Positions 9,435 to 17,539 of a stretch of 64,000 nt of DNA are shown here, piece after piece; the stretch's first letter is position 1, and each line of letters starts with the position of its first letter. The notes beneath the pieces were generated by a model. The model made no database searches. It was not told where the DNA came from and worked only from the letters and a program-made list of their open reading frames with translations. Source of the stretch: Bacteroidales bacterium (lineage in GTDB: Bacteria > Bacteroidota > Bacteroidia > Bacteroidales > F082); NCBI GenBank assembly GCA_016285355.1, contig JAEEQP010000006.1:48682-112681 (forward strand), read 5' to 3'. The translations under genes and the position numbers were made by a program.

Positions 9435-10775
9435 CTACTTATTCTTGTCTTGCCAGATAGTGTGGAACAGGGTAGGCTTCACGGAAAGCATCAGCCAGCC
9501 CCAATGCAAATTGCGTTGTTCGGTCACTTCTTGGATTTGCTGGAGTATGACCATAGTCTCTGTGCCATGCATGTAAGTATAACCTGCCGAAACCGAAACG
9601 GCATTGCTGAAGGCGTATGATGCTGAAAAATCAACTTCATGCCCTAAGGTCTTGCTGTCCAAATAATCGAGGTCGGTCGCGATGGCATAGTAATGGTATG
9701 CGGCATTGAGACTCAGGGCATCCACAGGATTTACATTGCCACCAATATAGAGGTTTTGGAGACCGGGGGTGAAGCCGCGGTAATAGTTTTTCATATAGAA
9801 GAAGTCCATCGCGCCGTAAAACTCGTGGTGCGAGCCGAAAACAGCATTGAAACCTCTAATTTTGTCGTGTTGAACCATGCCCAAGTTTCCATCAGTCGGC
9901 ACGGCAAAATACTTGTCGCCGCTCAAATAGTCGTATCCGGCAAAGATATTGTATTTCTCGCTGGGTTTCACGGTGGCTTTCACGCTGGCCATGAAAGCAT
10001 CTAAGGGCAAGCTACTTTCATGTTTACCCATTTGGTAGTAGAACTCGCCTTCCAACGACCAATATTTGGGACGGAAGGCCATATAGGTGCCCACCAACTG
10101 TTGGTAGTAGGTGACATCGGTTTCCCCTTCCCTGGTACTTTGCATCCCGATGTTCATGCCCAACAACGAAACGCCAAACATTTTCTTGGGCGTGTCATAG
10201 TGATACCAAAGGGTTTGCATCGTCTTGTAAGGTTGCAGGCCGCCTGAATAGTATTGGGTTCCGTTATCTATGTTGGCTGCGTCCTGGTTGTAGGCCGCCA
10301 TCAGATGTACCTTGTGGCTTTCGCCATCATAGCCCAATTTCACCACATCATGGGTGGGTGCGGTCATCGTCCAGTCGTCGTTGCCGATGATACGTCCGTT
10401 GTCATAGTTCAGTTCCTGACGGCCGATCTGGGTAAAGAAGCCCTTTTTGGACTGCAACTTGGCCCAACCTTCATAAAGGTTCAAACCAGCGCTACCCTGA
10501 CCCCAAATGCCAGAAAACTGCGGCGACAGTTTCACTTCCATCCACGAACGTTTGTAGTCTGCGGTGACACGGTATTTGCCCAGAATAAAATGGGACCTGC
10601 GATACTTGTCGAGGCTGTCGGCCTTGAAACCGCCTGCACGCAACTCGCCACGGGTCACTATTTGGGCATTCAGAGTAAACTCATTATCGGCTTCCTGAGC
10701 TTTCAATCCGAAGGAAAACAATAATACGAAAAACATGCAAATCCACTTTGCATGTCGGTTGTGATAGTTTTTCAT
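9435..10775 (-). CDS. Outer-membrane porin, alginate-export-like beta-barrel
   Basis: 446 residues with a signal peptide ending LKAQ at about 27. The remainder alternates aromatic-rich strands (for example LNLYEGWAKLQ, FYMKNYYRGF, SLNAAYHYYAIATDLDYLD) typical of an outer-membrane barrel, and the early IGRQELNYDNGRIIG segment resembles the alginate-export porin family common in Bacteroidota. It probably forms a passive channel for small solutes; the substrate is not known. It starts 25 bases after the STAS gene stop, so the two are probably cotranscribed. Confidence 0.8.
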   Translation of the reverse strand: MKNYHNRHAKWICMFFVLLFSFGLKAQEADNEFTLNAQIVTRGELRAGGFKADSLDKYRRSHFILGKYRVTADYKRSWMEVKLSPQFSGIWGQGSAGLNLYEGWAKLQSKKGFFTQIGRQELNYDNGRIIGNDDWTMTAPTHDVVKLGYDGESHKVHLMAAYNQDAANIDNGTQYYSGGLQPYKTMQTLWYHYDTPKKMFGVSLLGMNIGMQSTREGETDVTYYQQLVGTYMAFRPKYWSLEGEFYYQMGKHESSLPLDAFMASVKATVKPSEKYNIFAGYDYLSGDKYFAVPTDGNLGMVQHDKIRGFNAVFGSHHEFYGAMDFFYMKNYYRGFTPGLQNLYIGGNVNPVDALSLNAAYHYYAIATDLDYLDSKTLGHEVDFSASYAFSNAVSVSAGYTYMHGTETMVILQQIQEVTEQRNLHWGWLMLSVKPTLFHTIWQDKNK

Positions 10776-10800
10776 AAGTTATTGATTTTATTGATTTTAT

Positions 10801-11103
10801 TTATTTTATTTCGAAAAGATCGATAAAGCCCGTCATTTTGAAAACATCCTTGATTTCGTCGTTCAGGTTGCTTAAAACGACCTTGTTGCCATTGGCTTTG
10901 GCACTTTTCAGCAAGGCCAAGAGGATGCGCAAGCCGCTGGAGGCGATGTATTCCAGTTGGGTGCAGTCGATGGTGATTTCTTTCCCGCTCAGATCATGGA
11001 GGGGCTGCATGGCTTGTTCGACTTCAAGGGCGTGGGCGGTATCAAGTTCGCCTTCGAGGGCAACGATGTATTTGCCGTCTTTTTCTGTGATGTTGGTATT
11101 CAT
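10801..11103 (-). CDS. STAS-domain anti-sigma factor antagonist
   Basis: 100 residues covering one STAS domain of the SpoIIAA/RsbV type: LEGELDTAHA near the start and the phospho-acceptor region YIASSGLRILL, where Ser55 or Ser56 is the expected target of a partner-switch kinase. The SpoIIE-type phosphatase with a HATPase domain at 12339-14537 is the obvious partner in the window. In such circuits the antagonist binds an anti-sigma kinase when dephosphorylated. It has its own TAnnTTTG box (11131-11138). Confidence 0.92.
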   Translation of the reverse strand: MNTNITEKDGKYIVALEGELDTAHALEVEQAMQPLHDLSGKEITIDCTQLEYIASSGLRILLALLKSAKANGNKVVLSNLNDEIKDVFKMTGFIDLFEIK

Positions 11104-11130
11104 TGCTAATGATTTTTATTGTTAAGGTTG

Positions 11131-11138
11131 CAAAGGTA
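11131..11138 (-). promoter_or_regulatory. -7 box of the STAS gene
   Basis: TACCTTTG on the minus strand, 27 bases before the start codon. No clear TTG at the -33 spacing. Confidence 0.5.
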
Positions 11139-11259
11139 AAAAAAAACTTTTGTTCCGTGCCTAAATTGGAAAAATCCGCCAAAATTTGACGGATTCTATT
11201 TTTGAGGGATAGATGTTGGTTCGGGTCTTCGGAATCCCTACTGCCCTTCAGGGCTGATG

Positions 11260-11312
11260 GCAGCCATGTCATCCCTGCGCTGGCCTGAGCGATGGCTGGG
11301 ATCTATGGCTGC
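11260..11312 (-). repeat. Hairpin repeat family H, copy 1
   Basis: Outer stem GCAGCCAT (11260-11267) with ATGGCTGC (11305-11312); inner stem ATCCC (11271-11275) with GGGAT (11298-11302); between them the asymmetric internal loop, read on the minus strand as AG on one side and GAC on the other. The loop is 22 bases. The same architecture with different stems occurs at 16076-16114 and 40440-40506. Confidence 0.65.
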
Positions 11313-11398
11313 GGCGTGTGTCGCAAGGGTTCCGCTGCGCTTCACCGCCTGCTTAATGTCCTGCGCCCCTATGAGGCTTTGCTCTCACTGTCGCTTCG

Positions 11399-11433
11399 CG
11401 TCATTGCGAGGAGGAACGACGAAGCAATCCAGA
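11399..11433 (+). repeat. Dispersed repeat family E (GTCATTGCGAGG)
   Basis: CGTCATTGCGAGGAGGAACG followed by ACGAAGCAATCCAGA. I recognise this kind of short non-coding repeat (GTCATTGCGAGG...GAAGCAATC) from many bacterial genomes. Only one copy is seen in the window. Confidence 0.65.
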
Positions 11434-11526
11434 AACTTCATAAGTTGAGGTTTTTATACAGGCGCAAAAGTATGGAAAAAGAGGATTGTCAAGGATAAAA
11501 ACAATTTTTTTGCCTTAAGAAAAGAG

Positions 11527-11556
11527 TTGCGGTATGTGGAAAAGTTTGTAATTTTG
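11527..11556 (+). promoter_or_regulatory. Promoter of the PIN toxin-antitoxin operon
   Basis: TTG (11527-11529), 19-base spacer, TAATTTTG (11549-11556): a full match to the Bacteroidota -33/-7 promoter, 27 bases before the antitoxin start. Confidence 0.75.
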
Positions 11557-11583
11557 CAGTCTAGTAAATAAACCAGTTACGAT

Positions 11584-11820
11584 ATGACCGTATTAGCACA
11601 AAAAGTCATGGAAACACCGTTAGCACCTTACTTTGGTCTGTTGCAGGCCATGAGCCGTGAGGACAAACGGATTGTGGTCTTGTTCCTGATGGAAGCCTTG
11701 GAAGAGCCTAAAACCGTTAGGCAGGTTCCGGCCTCGTTCAAGAAACTGAGAGGCATGGTATCGATTACCGATGAAGAGATTGCCCAAGATGAACACTTAG
11801 CCCATATCATGGAACGATGA
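11584..11820 (+). CDS. Putative antitoxin of a PIN-domain toxin-antitoxin pair
   Basis: 78 residues, mostly helical and charged (MSREDKRIVVLFLMEAL; acidic tail). I do not recognise the family from sequence alone. It is called an antitoxin because its stop overlaps the start of a PIN-domain toxin by four bases (ATGA) and it follows a strong promoter. The sequence KKLRGMVSITDEEIAQDE near the end resembles tails of antitoxins paired with VapC-type toxins in Bacteroidota. Confidence 0.75.
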   Translation: MTVLAQKVMETPLAPYFGLLQAMSREDKRIVVLFLMEALEEPKTVRQVPASFKKLRGMVSITDEEIAQDEHLAHIMER

Positions 11821-12233
11821 AACGGATTTTTCTTGACACCAATGTTCTGATAGACTACATCGACAACCGTCAGGGTGCCGATGAGGCTGAACTGATTTTT
11901 GCCTGTGGTTTTTCGGGCGAGGCTCTCCTGTTTGCTTCTTCGCTCACCTTTGCTAATATGGCATACATCATTAAAGGCCGCACACAAGAGGAAAAGTATG
12001 ACGCACTGAAGCAGATGGCTGCCGTTGTGGAGATTCTGCCTTTAAGCAAAGAGGAGGTATTGGCGGCTATTGCATTGCCCGCTCCCGACTTTGAGGACAT
12101 GCTACAATACCAGTGTGCCAAGACTGCTGGTTGCGACTACATTGTGACCAACGACCGCCGCCACTATGACTTCTCCGACATTCCTCATTTCACTTCGGCG
12201 GCTTTTGTCGAGCAGTTAGACCTTTTGCTTTGA
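11817..12233 (+). CDS. VapC-like PIN-domain ribonuclease toxin
   Basis: 138 residues. The N-terminus FLDTNVLIDY gives the first PIN-domain acidic residue (Asp7); DFEDMLQYQCAKTAGCDYIVTNDRRHY gives the later acidic cluster and TND motif. PIN toxins of this type cleave RNA in a metal-dependent way when the antitoxin is lost. It overlaps its antitoxin by ATGA, implying translational coupling. The pair separates two halves of a probable partner-switch system (STAS and SpoIIE genes). Confidence 0.9.
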   Translation: MKRIFLDTNVLIDYIDNRQGADEAELIFACGFSGEALLFASSLTFANMAYIIKGRTQEEKYDALKQMAAVVEILPLSKEEVLAAIALPAPDFEDMLQYQCAKTAGCDYIVTNDRRHYDFSDIPHFTSAAFVEQLDLLL

Positions 12234-12338
12234 TATATTTATAATAAGATGATTTTCAGGGCGGGAAAACATTTTTTCGCCGAAAAGCTTGCGGAATGGG
12301 AAAAAGGTTGTATTTGGACGTGATGGAATGAAGCCCAT

Positions 12339-14537
12339 TCACGCAAACCGTTTTTCCAAGCGCAGAACATTCTTCCCATCGGTGCGCTCGTAGTTGATGC
12401 TGTCCATCAGGTTGCGGACGAGGAAAACACCCAAGCCGCCTATGGGACGATCGTCCACCGAGAGGGTGGTGTCGGCCTTGCTCACACCAGTTGGGTCAAA
12501 CTCGGCACCTGAATCGGTGATAATGAAGCGTATTCGGTTCTCGTCAGCCTCAATGGTGATGTCTATACTGCCCTCAGTACCATTCGGATAGGCATAATCA
12601 ATTATATTGGTGACAGCTTCCTCAACAGCCAACTTGATTCGGTTGGCAAGCCCTTTTTCCATGTTCAGGGCAGCCGTGGCCGACTGCACAAAGGCATTGA
12701 GTTTCGATATTTCGCTCACCTTATTATTCAGGGTCAAGTTCTCACGAAAAACGAGGGGTTTCTCCTGTGGCGTGTATTGGATGGCCAGCAAGGTGAGGTC
12801 GTCGCTCTGCTCGGCACCGTCAACAAAAGCATTCACCCTGTTGGTCATGGTTTGAATGAGTTTTTCGGGTGCAATGGACTCGTTTTTGATGCAATCCTGC
12901 AAACCTTTTTCAATTCGCTTCACCCCGAAAAGTTCGTGGCTTTCGTTCATGGCTTCAGTCAGACCGTCGGTGTAAAGAAACAGGCTCTCACCTGGCTGCA
13001 ACAGCGTTTCCTGCGCGGTGTAAATCAAGTCGTCCATCACGCCCAAGGGCAAATGCGGCTTGGCAGGCAATGGCCTGACTTCCTTGCCGATAACGAAAGG
13101 CTTTTCGTGGCCGGCGTTGCAATAGCGCAACTTACCTGTGGGCAAGTCGAGCACACCGATAATGGAGGTGACGAACATATTCTGTTCGTTGCGTTGGCAA
13201 CCAATCTCGTTCAAGGCTTGCATGATACGCGCCGGATTGCTCTCGTGTGCTGATACGGAACGGAATAGAGCGTTTGCCACCGCCATCACCAAGGCAGCGG
13301 GGACGCCTTTGCCGCTCACGTCGCCGATGCAGAAAAATAGTTTCTCGTCGCGGATGAGGTAGGAATAAAGGTCGCCGCCCACCAGCTTGGCGGGTTCAAG
13401 CAAACCTACAATGTTGCAGTCATCGCGCAGGGCTGTCTCGTCACTCTTGGGCAACATGGACATTTGTAAGTTTCGCGCGATATTCAACTCACTGTCAATG
13501 TGTTCCCGCTCCAAATTGGCTTGTTGCAGTTTGGCGAGGTTCTTGGCGGAACGCTGGATAATGAAGGCGAGAATCAGCAGACCGACCAAGGTCAGCAGCA
13601 AGTTTCTCCATTGCATTTTTATCAAAGACCCAAACACTTCATCATCGTAATTGACGACGGCAATACGCCAAGGGTGGATGGAATTTGGAGTAGAATAATA
13701 CACCGATCCTTTGGTATGGTCTTCCCAGTCGACGAATGAAAATATGGTGACACGCCCTGAAGCACCTACTGTGTGTTTAGCGGTGCTGTCATTAATCAAG
13801 TCCATGATTTGATCTACATCCTTATACTTTGTCATGCCTTTAAGAGTATAGATCAACCTGCCCTCACCTGACAACAAAAGGTTGTAAGAGGAAGGAAACA
13901 TGTGTCTCGAATTCAGTAATTTGCCAATCCATTCCGTGTTTAAGTCAATACCGACAACAGCAGCCATGTCCCCGTATGAATCGTATATGGGGAAAGTATA
14001 AGTGATGAGCGTCACATTCGGGTCGTCTTCGTCATGATAGGGTTCGCTCCAAAAAGAACTATCGTTTTCAGCCGCTAAAATGAAATTCGGGTTTTTGCTA
14101 TAGTCATGTTCCTCTTCTGAAGCAAGTTGAAAGGTTTCGATCACCTCGCCGCGACGCAGGGTGTAAGGCTCGAAAAGTCGGCCTTTTTCAGGATAGTAGT
14201 TGGGTACCATAGCGATGCAGCAACCGGCAAAATTGGGGTTCTCTTCCACGATGCGGCGCGTGACGGCAAACAGGGAATCAGGATAGGGGAGGAACTGCTC
14301 GAATTCCCAACTGCGGTTTCGCAGCGCAAGGGCCACATCCTCAAGTGAATGTTTGACATTTATAGACTTGATAATCAATTCCATTTCGGCATTGTGCTCC
14401 AAGTTTTTGCGGATTTCCTTACGTGCATAATTCTGCTGGATGCCTGAAATCAGGAGCATGAGCACCGCCGCCGTGATGAGGATGGCGAGGTTGGACTTAT
14501 TGCGAACGCTTTTGGAGGTGTTATTGGGCTTATCCAT
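12339..14537 (-). CDS. Membrane sensor SpoIIE-type phosphatase with C-terminal HATPase domain
   Basis: 732 residues from ATG 14537 (a TTG two codons upstream is less likely). A membrane helix near residues 17-37, a periplasmic dCache-like sensor (about 40-305, with AAVVGIDLNTEWIG), a second helix near 310-330, then a SpoIIE/PP2C phosphatase (MSMLPKSDE, VGGDLYSYL, IGDVSGKGVPAALVMA, TDGLTEAMNE) and a C-terminal RsbW-like ATPase domain (LAVEEAVTNIIDYAYPNG, GGLGVFLVRNLMD). One protein could thus dephosphorylate and phosphorylate STAS partners in response to an extracytoplasmic signal. It starts six bases after the mnmE stop, so it is probably read in the same transcript. Confidence 0.92.
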   Translation of the reverse strand: MDKPNNTSKSVRNKSNLAILITAAVLMLLISGIQQNYARKEIRKNLEHNAEMELIIKSINVKHSLEDVALALRNRSWEFEQFLPYPDSLFAVTRRIVEENPNFAGCCIAMVPNYYPEKGRLFEPYTLRRGEVIETFQLASEEEHDYSKNPNFILAAENDSSFWSEPYHDEDDPNVTLITYTFPIYDSYGDMAAVVGIDLNTEWIGKLLNSRHMFPSSYNLLLSGEGRLIYTLKGMTKYKDVDQIMDLINDSTAKHTVGASGRVTIFSFVDWEDHTKGSVYYSTPNSIHPWRIAVVNYDDEVFGSLIKMQWRNLLLTLVGLLILAFIIQRSAKNLAKLQQANLEREHIDSELNIARNLQMSMLPKSDETALRDDCNIVGLLEPAKLVGGDLYSYLIRDEKLFFCIGDVSGKGVPAALVMAVANALFRSVSAHESNPARIMQALNEIGCQRNEQNMFVTSIIGVLDLPTGKLRYCNAGHEKPFVIGKEVRPLPAKPHLPLGVMDDLIYTAQETLLQPGESLFLYTDGLTEAMNESHELFGVKRIEKGLQDCIKNESIAPEKLIQTMTNRVNAFVDGAEQSDDLTLLAIQYTPQEKPLVFRENLTLNNKVSEISKLNAFVQSATAALNMEKGLANRIKLAVEEAVTNIIDYAYPNGTEGSIDITIEADENRIRFIITDSGAEFDPTGVSKADTTLSVDDRPIGGLGVFLVRNLMDSINYERTDGKNVLRLEKRFA

Positions 14538-14543
14538 AATCAA

Positions 14544-16058
14544 TTATTTACCGATGCAAAAACGAGAAAAGATGGTGCCAAGTACCTCGTTCGTGGTAAT
14601 CTCGCCTGTAATCGTGCCAAGGTAATGAATTGCCTCACGTAAGTCTTGCGAAACCAGATCGGTAGGAATATTCGTTTCAAGTCCTTCTTTAACATGAAGA
14701 AGTGCCTCGTTAGCGTGAAGCAAAGCCTCGTAATGTCGCACATTGGTAACCAAAATAGTGTCCGCATTCACCGTAGGGTCGCTGCTGTAAAAAGCAATGT
14801 CGTTTTTCAATTCCTCGACGTCTTCAGCGTCTTTTGCCGAAATGTAGTCGAATTTAATCAAGTTGCGAATATCATGCAGGTCTTGTCCGGTGATGCTGTA
14901 TTGGTATTCGTCGGTCATGTAGCCGCCATGCGCCTCGATGTTCTTTTCATAGCTGCTTTGCATCGCATCCACAAAGTCATCATTCAAGCAACACATCTTA
15001 GTATAATCCATCAAATCGCTTTTGTTGATTAACAGTAAGAGTTTCTGTTTCAACACATTGACGCGATTGACAATGGCTTTTGCAGCTTTTTTGATTTCAG
15101 GGTAGGGTAGGGTACCGTCAATCATGCCTAAGACGATGTCGGCTTCAGAAATTTTCCTGAAAGTGCGCTCGATGCCGATTTTCTCGATGGTTTCGTCGGT
15201 TTCGCGGATGCCTGCCGTGTCGATGAAGCGGAACAGTGTGCCGTCGATATTCAATGTTTCCTCGATAGTATCGCGGGTGGTGCCGGCAATGTCGCTCACA
15301 ATGGCGCGGTCTTCACCCAAAAGGGCATTCAACAAGGTGCTTTTTCCTGTATTCGTCTGACCCACAATAGCCACAGGAATGCCGTTTTTGATGGCGTTGC
15401 CCAAACGGAACGAGTCTTTCAATCGGTTCACATGCGCCAAAGTCTCTTGCAATAAAGCCTTGAGTTGGCTGCGGTCAGCGAACTCAACATCTTCCTCAGA
15501 GAAGTCCAATTCCAATTCCATCAACGATGTCATTTCCAATAACTTGGAGCGTAGTACTTGAAGTTCTTTGGAAAATCCGCCTTTCAGTTGGTTGATGGCA
15601 ATGTGGTGGGCGGCTTCACTTTCTGAATTGATGAGGTCGGCGATGGCTTCGGCTTGGGCAAGATCGAATTTCCGGTTGACGAAAGCGCGGCGCGTAAACT
15701 CACCGGCTTCCGCCATGCGGCAGCCATGAGCAATGAGGACTTGCAGGAGTTTCTGTTGCACAAACACCGAGCCATGCACACCGATTTCCGCCGAATCTTC
15801 GCCTGTGAAGGAATGCGGGGCTTTGAAGAAAGTCACTAAAACTTCATCTAAAAGCTCGCCTTTATTAATAAGGTGGCCGTGATACGCCTTGTGGGAAACG
15901 ATTTTGCTCATTTCCAACGACTTGCCGTTTTGTTGGAACAATGAGGCCACAATGGGAATGGCTTGCGGTCCGCTGACGCGTACAACCGCGATGGCACCCA
16001 TGCCATGCGGAGTGGCGATGGCGCAAATCGTGTCGTTATTGAAAAAGCCTAATTGCAT
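14544..16058 (-). CDS. mnmE: tRNA uridine-5-carboxymethylaminomethyl GTPase MnmE
   Basis: 504 residues from ATG 16058 (MQLGFFNNDTICAIATP), the normal MnmE start. An upstream in-frame ATG at 16085 would add nine residues encoded by a hairpin repeat and is rejected. The N-terminal folate-binding domain is followed by a helical domain and an inserted G domain with GQTNTGKST (G1), DTAGIRETDE (G3) and NKSD (G4); the protein ends FCIGK with the catalytic-loop Cys of the family. With MnmG it modifies the wobble uridine of tRNAs. It is longer than E. coli MnmE because of about 50 extra residues after NKSD. It sits between the DUF3127 gene and the SpoIIE gene on the same strand. Confidence 0.96.
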   Translation of the reverse strand: MQLGFFNNDTICAIATPHGMGAIAVVRVSGPQAIPIVASLFQQNGKSLEMSKIVSHKAYHGHLINKGELLDEVLVTFFKAPHSFTGEDSAEIGVHGSVFVQQKLLQVLIAHGCRMAEAGEFTRRAFVNRKFDLAQAEAIADLINSESEAAHHIAINQLKGGFSKELQVLRSKLLEMTSLMELELDFSEEDVEFADRSQLKALLQETLAHVNRLKDSFRLGNAIKNGIPVAIVGQTNTGKSTLLNALLGEDRAIVSDIAGTTRDTIEETLNIDGTLFRFIDTAGIRETDETIEKIGIERTFRKISEADIVLGMIDGTLPYPEIKKAAKAIVNRVNVLKQKLLLLINKSDLMDYTKMCCLNDDFVDAMQSSYEKNIEAHGGYMTDEYQYSITGQDLHDIRNLIKFDYISAKDAEDVEELKNDIAFYSSDPTVNADTILVTNVRHYEALLHANEALLHVKEGLETNIPTDLVSQDLREAIHYLGTITGEITTNEVLGTIFSRFCIGK

Positions 16059-16075
16059 GGCGTTTTGTGAATCAA

Positions 16076-16114
16076 GGCCACCCATGTCATTCCGACGGGA
16101 ATCTATGGGTGGCC
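16076..16114 (-). repeat. Hairpin repeat family H, copy 2
   Basis: Outer stem GGCCACCCAT (16076-16085) with ATGGGTGGCC (16105-16114); inner stem ATTCC with GGAAT; four-base loop; the internal loop on the minus strand is again AG opposite GAC. It lies between the DUF3127 stop and the mnmE start and could attenuate transcription between them, although no T-tract follows. Confidence 0.75.
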
Positions 16115-16135
16115 GTCTTTGAATTTAACATAATG

Positions 16136-16549
16136 TCAGAAGGGCAGGTCATCCACGCTGTCTTCCGCAGGCGGATAGTATTCCGTAACAGGTTGTGCCA
16201 CTGGTGGCGTTTGGTGCATGACAGGCTGCTGATAAGGCTGTTGCATGGGTTGTGCAGGAGCAGCGGCGGGAGCAGCTGTAGCACCGACGGGGTCGAAACG
16301 CCACACGCGCACGTCCGTGTACCATTTTCCATTGAATTCGCGTGATGACAAATCAATCTGCGCCTTGATGGTCTGTCCAGGCGCGAATTTCTGAATCTCG
16401 TCGATTTGGTTCGTCCAACAAATCAAACAGACTGTGCGCGGATATTGTTCTTCGGTCTCGATGATGAGTTCCTGTTTGCGCCATGGGCCGCGGGCGCTTG
16501 TACCTTCGGTCAGATTGCCGAGTCTGACCACTTTTCCGATAATTTCCAT
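16136..16549 (-). CDS. DUF3127 protein with SSB-like acidic tail
   Basis: 137 residues from ATG 16549 (MEIIGKVVRLGN); an upstream ATG at 16603 would add an unlikely leader. The first 90 residues fit the DUF3127 family of Bacteroidota, an OB-fold-like domain (GKVVRL, RKQELIIETEEQYP, KAQIDLSSREFNGKWYTDVRVWRF). A flexible Ala/Pro/Gln linker follows, and the protein ends SVDDLPF, the same kind of acidic tip with a terminal Phe by which single-stranded DNA-binding proteins recruit partners. A DNA-binding role is inferred, not shown. A full promoter lies 104 bases upstream. Confidence 0.88.
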   Translation of the reverse strand: MEIIGKVVRLGNLTEGTSARGPWRKQELIIETEEQYPRTVCLICWTNQIDEIQKFAPGQTIKAQIDLSSREFNGKWYTDVRVWRFDPVGATAAPAAAPAQPMQQPYQQPVMHQTPPVAQPVTEYYPPAEDSVDDLPF

Positions 16550-16653
16550 AGTGTAGTTATTTAATGATTTAAAATTGACTTCGTCGAATGCTTTGCATTT
16601 CAAAGATTTAAAGATTCAAAATTTGAAGGGATGAACCAACAAATTTTGAACTG

Positions 16654-16683
16654 CAAATGTAATCATGATTTTGGTATTGGCAA
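16654..16683 (-). promoter_or_regulatory. Promoter of the DUF3127-mnmE-SpoIIE gene set
   Basis: On the minus strand TTG (16683-16681), 19-base spacer, TACATTTG (16661-16654). It leaves a leader of about 100 bases before ATG 16549 that contains no obvious gene. Confidence 0.75.
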
Positions 16684-16819
16684 GCGAAAAACTGTGTTAA
16701 ATGTCAAATTTTGGAGTTGTTTTTGATTTTCCCCTTTTTGGAAATAATCAACATTATGTTAAATTGAATCATTTAAACATGTAAACATACATCTTCACCC
16801 CATTCCCCGCAGGGGAATC

Positions 16820-17398
16820 TCAGAAAATATTCATCGCAATCACCGCACAAGCCTCCGCATCAGCCACGGCATTATGATGGTTCTTTGCCAAATCGTAGCC
16901 GAAATGCTTCGCCACAGTTTGCAATTTATGATTCTCCAACTCCGACACCAATTGTTGCGACCCAAGATGCGTGCAGTAAAATTTGAAATTCGGATAAGGA
17001 ATGTGGTAAAGTTGATGCAATGCCTTCAGCACGCGCTCGTCAAACGAAATGCCATGCGCCACCATCGGCAAGCCTTTCACCTCGTCCTTGACTTTGTCCC
17101 AAACCTCAGGAAACAACGGCGCGTGATTCGTGTCCTTATAAGTAATGCCGTGTACCTTGGTCGTAAAGAAATCATATCTGTTGGGCACAGGCTTGATGAG
17201 GCTATAGAAACGGTCGACAATTGCATCGTCTCTCACGATGACCAAACCCATGCTGCATGCGCTCGTCACTTCGCCGTTGGCCCCCTCAAAATCGATGGCG
17301 GCGAAGTCACGCAAATGATACTTAGGAATATAGGAAGGCCATTCGGCATCAGGCCAGTCAGCCCCTTTTATCTTTTGTCTATCGCGATTCCAAAACAT
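16820..17398 (-). CDS. DnaQ-like 3'-5' exonuclease (DEDDh)
   Basis: 192 residues from ATG 17398 (MFWNRDRQ); an ATG at 17431 upstream is rejected because a promoter box lies between. Exo I is AAIDFEGANGE (Asp and Glu ligands; a normal family form is DxET), Exo II lies around MVAHGISFDERVL, and Exo III is HNAVADAEACA with the catalytic His and Asp. It resembles the epsilon-like exonuclease family used in proofreading or nucleic-acid turnover. It is divergent from rubrerythrin, with the two promoter boxes about 34 bases apart. Confidence 0.9.
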   Translation of the reverse strand: MFWNRDRQKIKGADWPDAEWPSYIPKYHLRDFAAIDFEGANGEVTSACSMGLVIVRDDAIVDRFYSLIKPVPNRYDFFTTKVHGITYKDTNHAPLFPEVWDKVKDEVKGLPMVAHGISFDERVLKALHQLYHIPYPNFKFYCTHLGSQQLVSELENHKLQTVAKHFGYDLAKNHHNAVADAEACAVIAMNIF

Positions 17399-17406
17399 AA
17401 TGGCTG

Positions 17407-17414
17407 CAAAATTA
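17407..17414 (-). promoter_or_regulatory. -7 box of the DnaQ-like gene, very close to the start codon
   Basis: TAATTTTG on the minus strand, only eight bases before ATG 17398, with CTG at the -33 spacing of 19. Transcription would begin about five bases from the start codon. Confidence 0.55.
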
Positions 17415-17447
17415 CGGAATTTGTGCTGCAATTCAGAAAAATAATGC

Positions 17448-17455
17448 TACCTTTG
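17448..17455 (+). promoter_or_regulatory. -7 box of rubrerythrin
   Basis: TACCTTTG, 84 bases before ATG 17540. No good -33 match. Confidence 0.5.
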
Positions 17456-17539
17456 CCCCGAAAAGGAGGTTTAGTCCCCTACCCTTTTGAAATCTGAAAT
17501 TCTATAACTAATTCAAAATCAACAATAAAACTATTTACC

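Larger units (their letters stand above)
11104..11583. other. 480-bp intergenic region filled with short repeats
   Basis: No convincing gene. It holds the STAS promoter (11131), an inverted-repeat hairpin (11260-11312), a GTCATTGCGAGG repeat (11399-11433) and the promoter of the PIN toxin-antitoxin pair (11527-11556). Short open frames across it are made of repeat sequence. Confidence 0.7.

Noticed and set aside
11257..11498. Short plus-strand frames in the intergenic region
   Set aside because: They are made of repeat families H and E and have no promoter or coding pattern.
12234..12338. Possible terminator between the PIN toxin and SpoIIE genes (GGCG ... TTTTTTCGCC)
   Set aside because: Only a four-base stem with the T-run in the loop, not after the stem; not convincing.
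16059..16085. Upstream start of mnmE adding MGGLDSQNA
   Set aside because: The extra codons are the hairpin repeat arm; MQLGFFNNDTICAIATP is the normal start of the family.
17399..17431. Upstream start of the DnaQ-like gene
   Set aside because: A TAnnTTTG box lies between it and ATG 17398, so it would be upstream of the transcript start.
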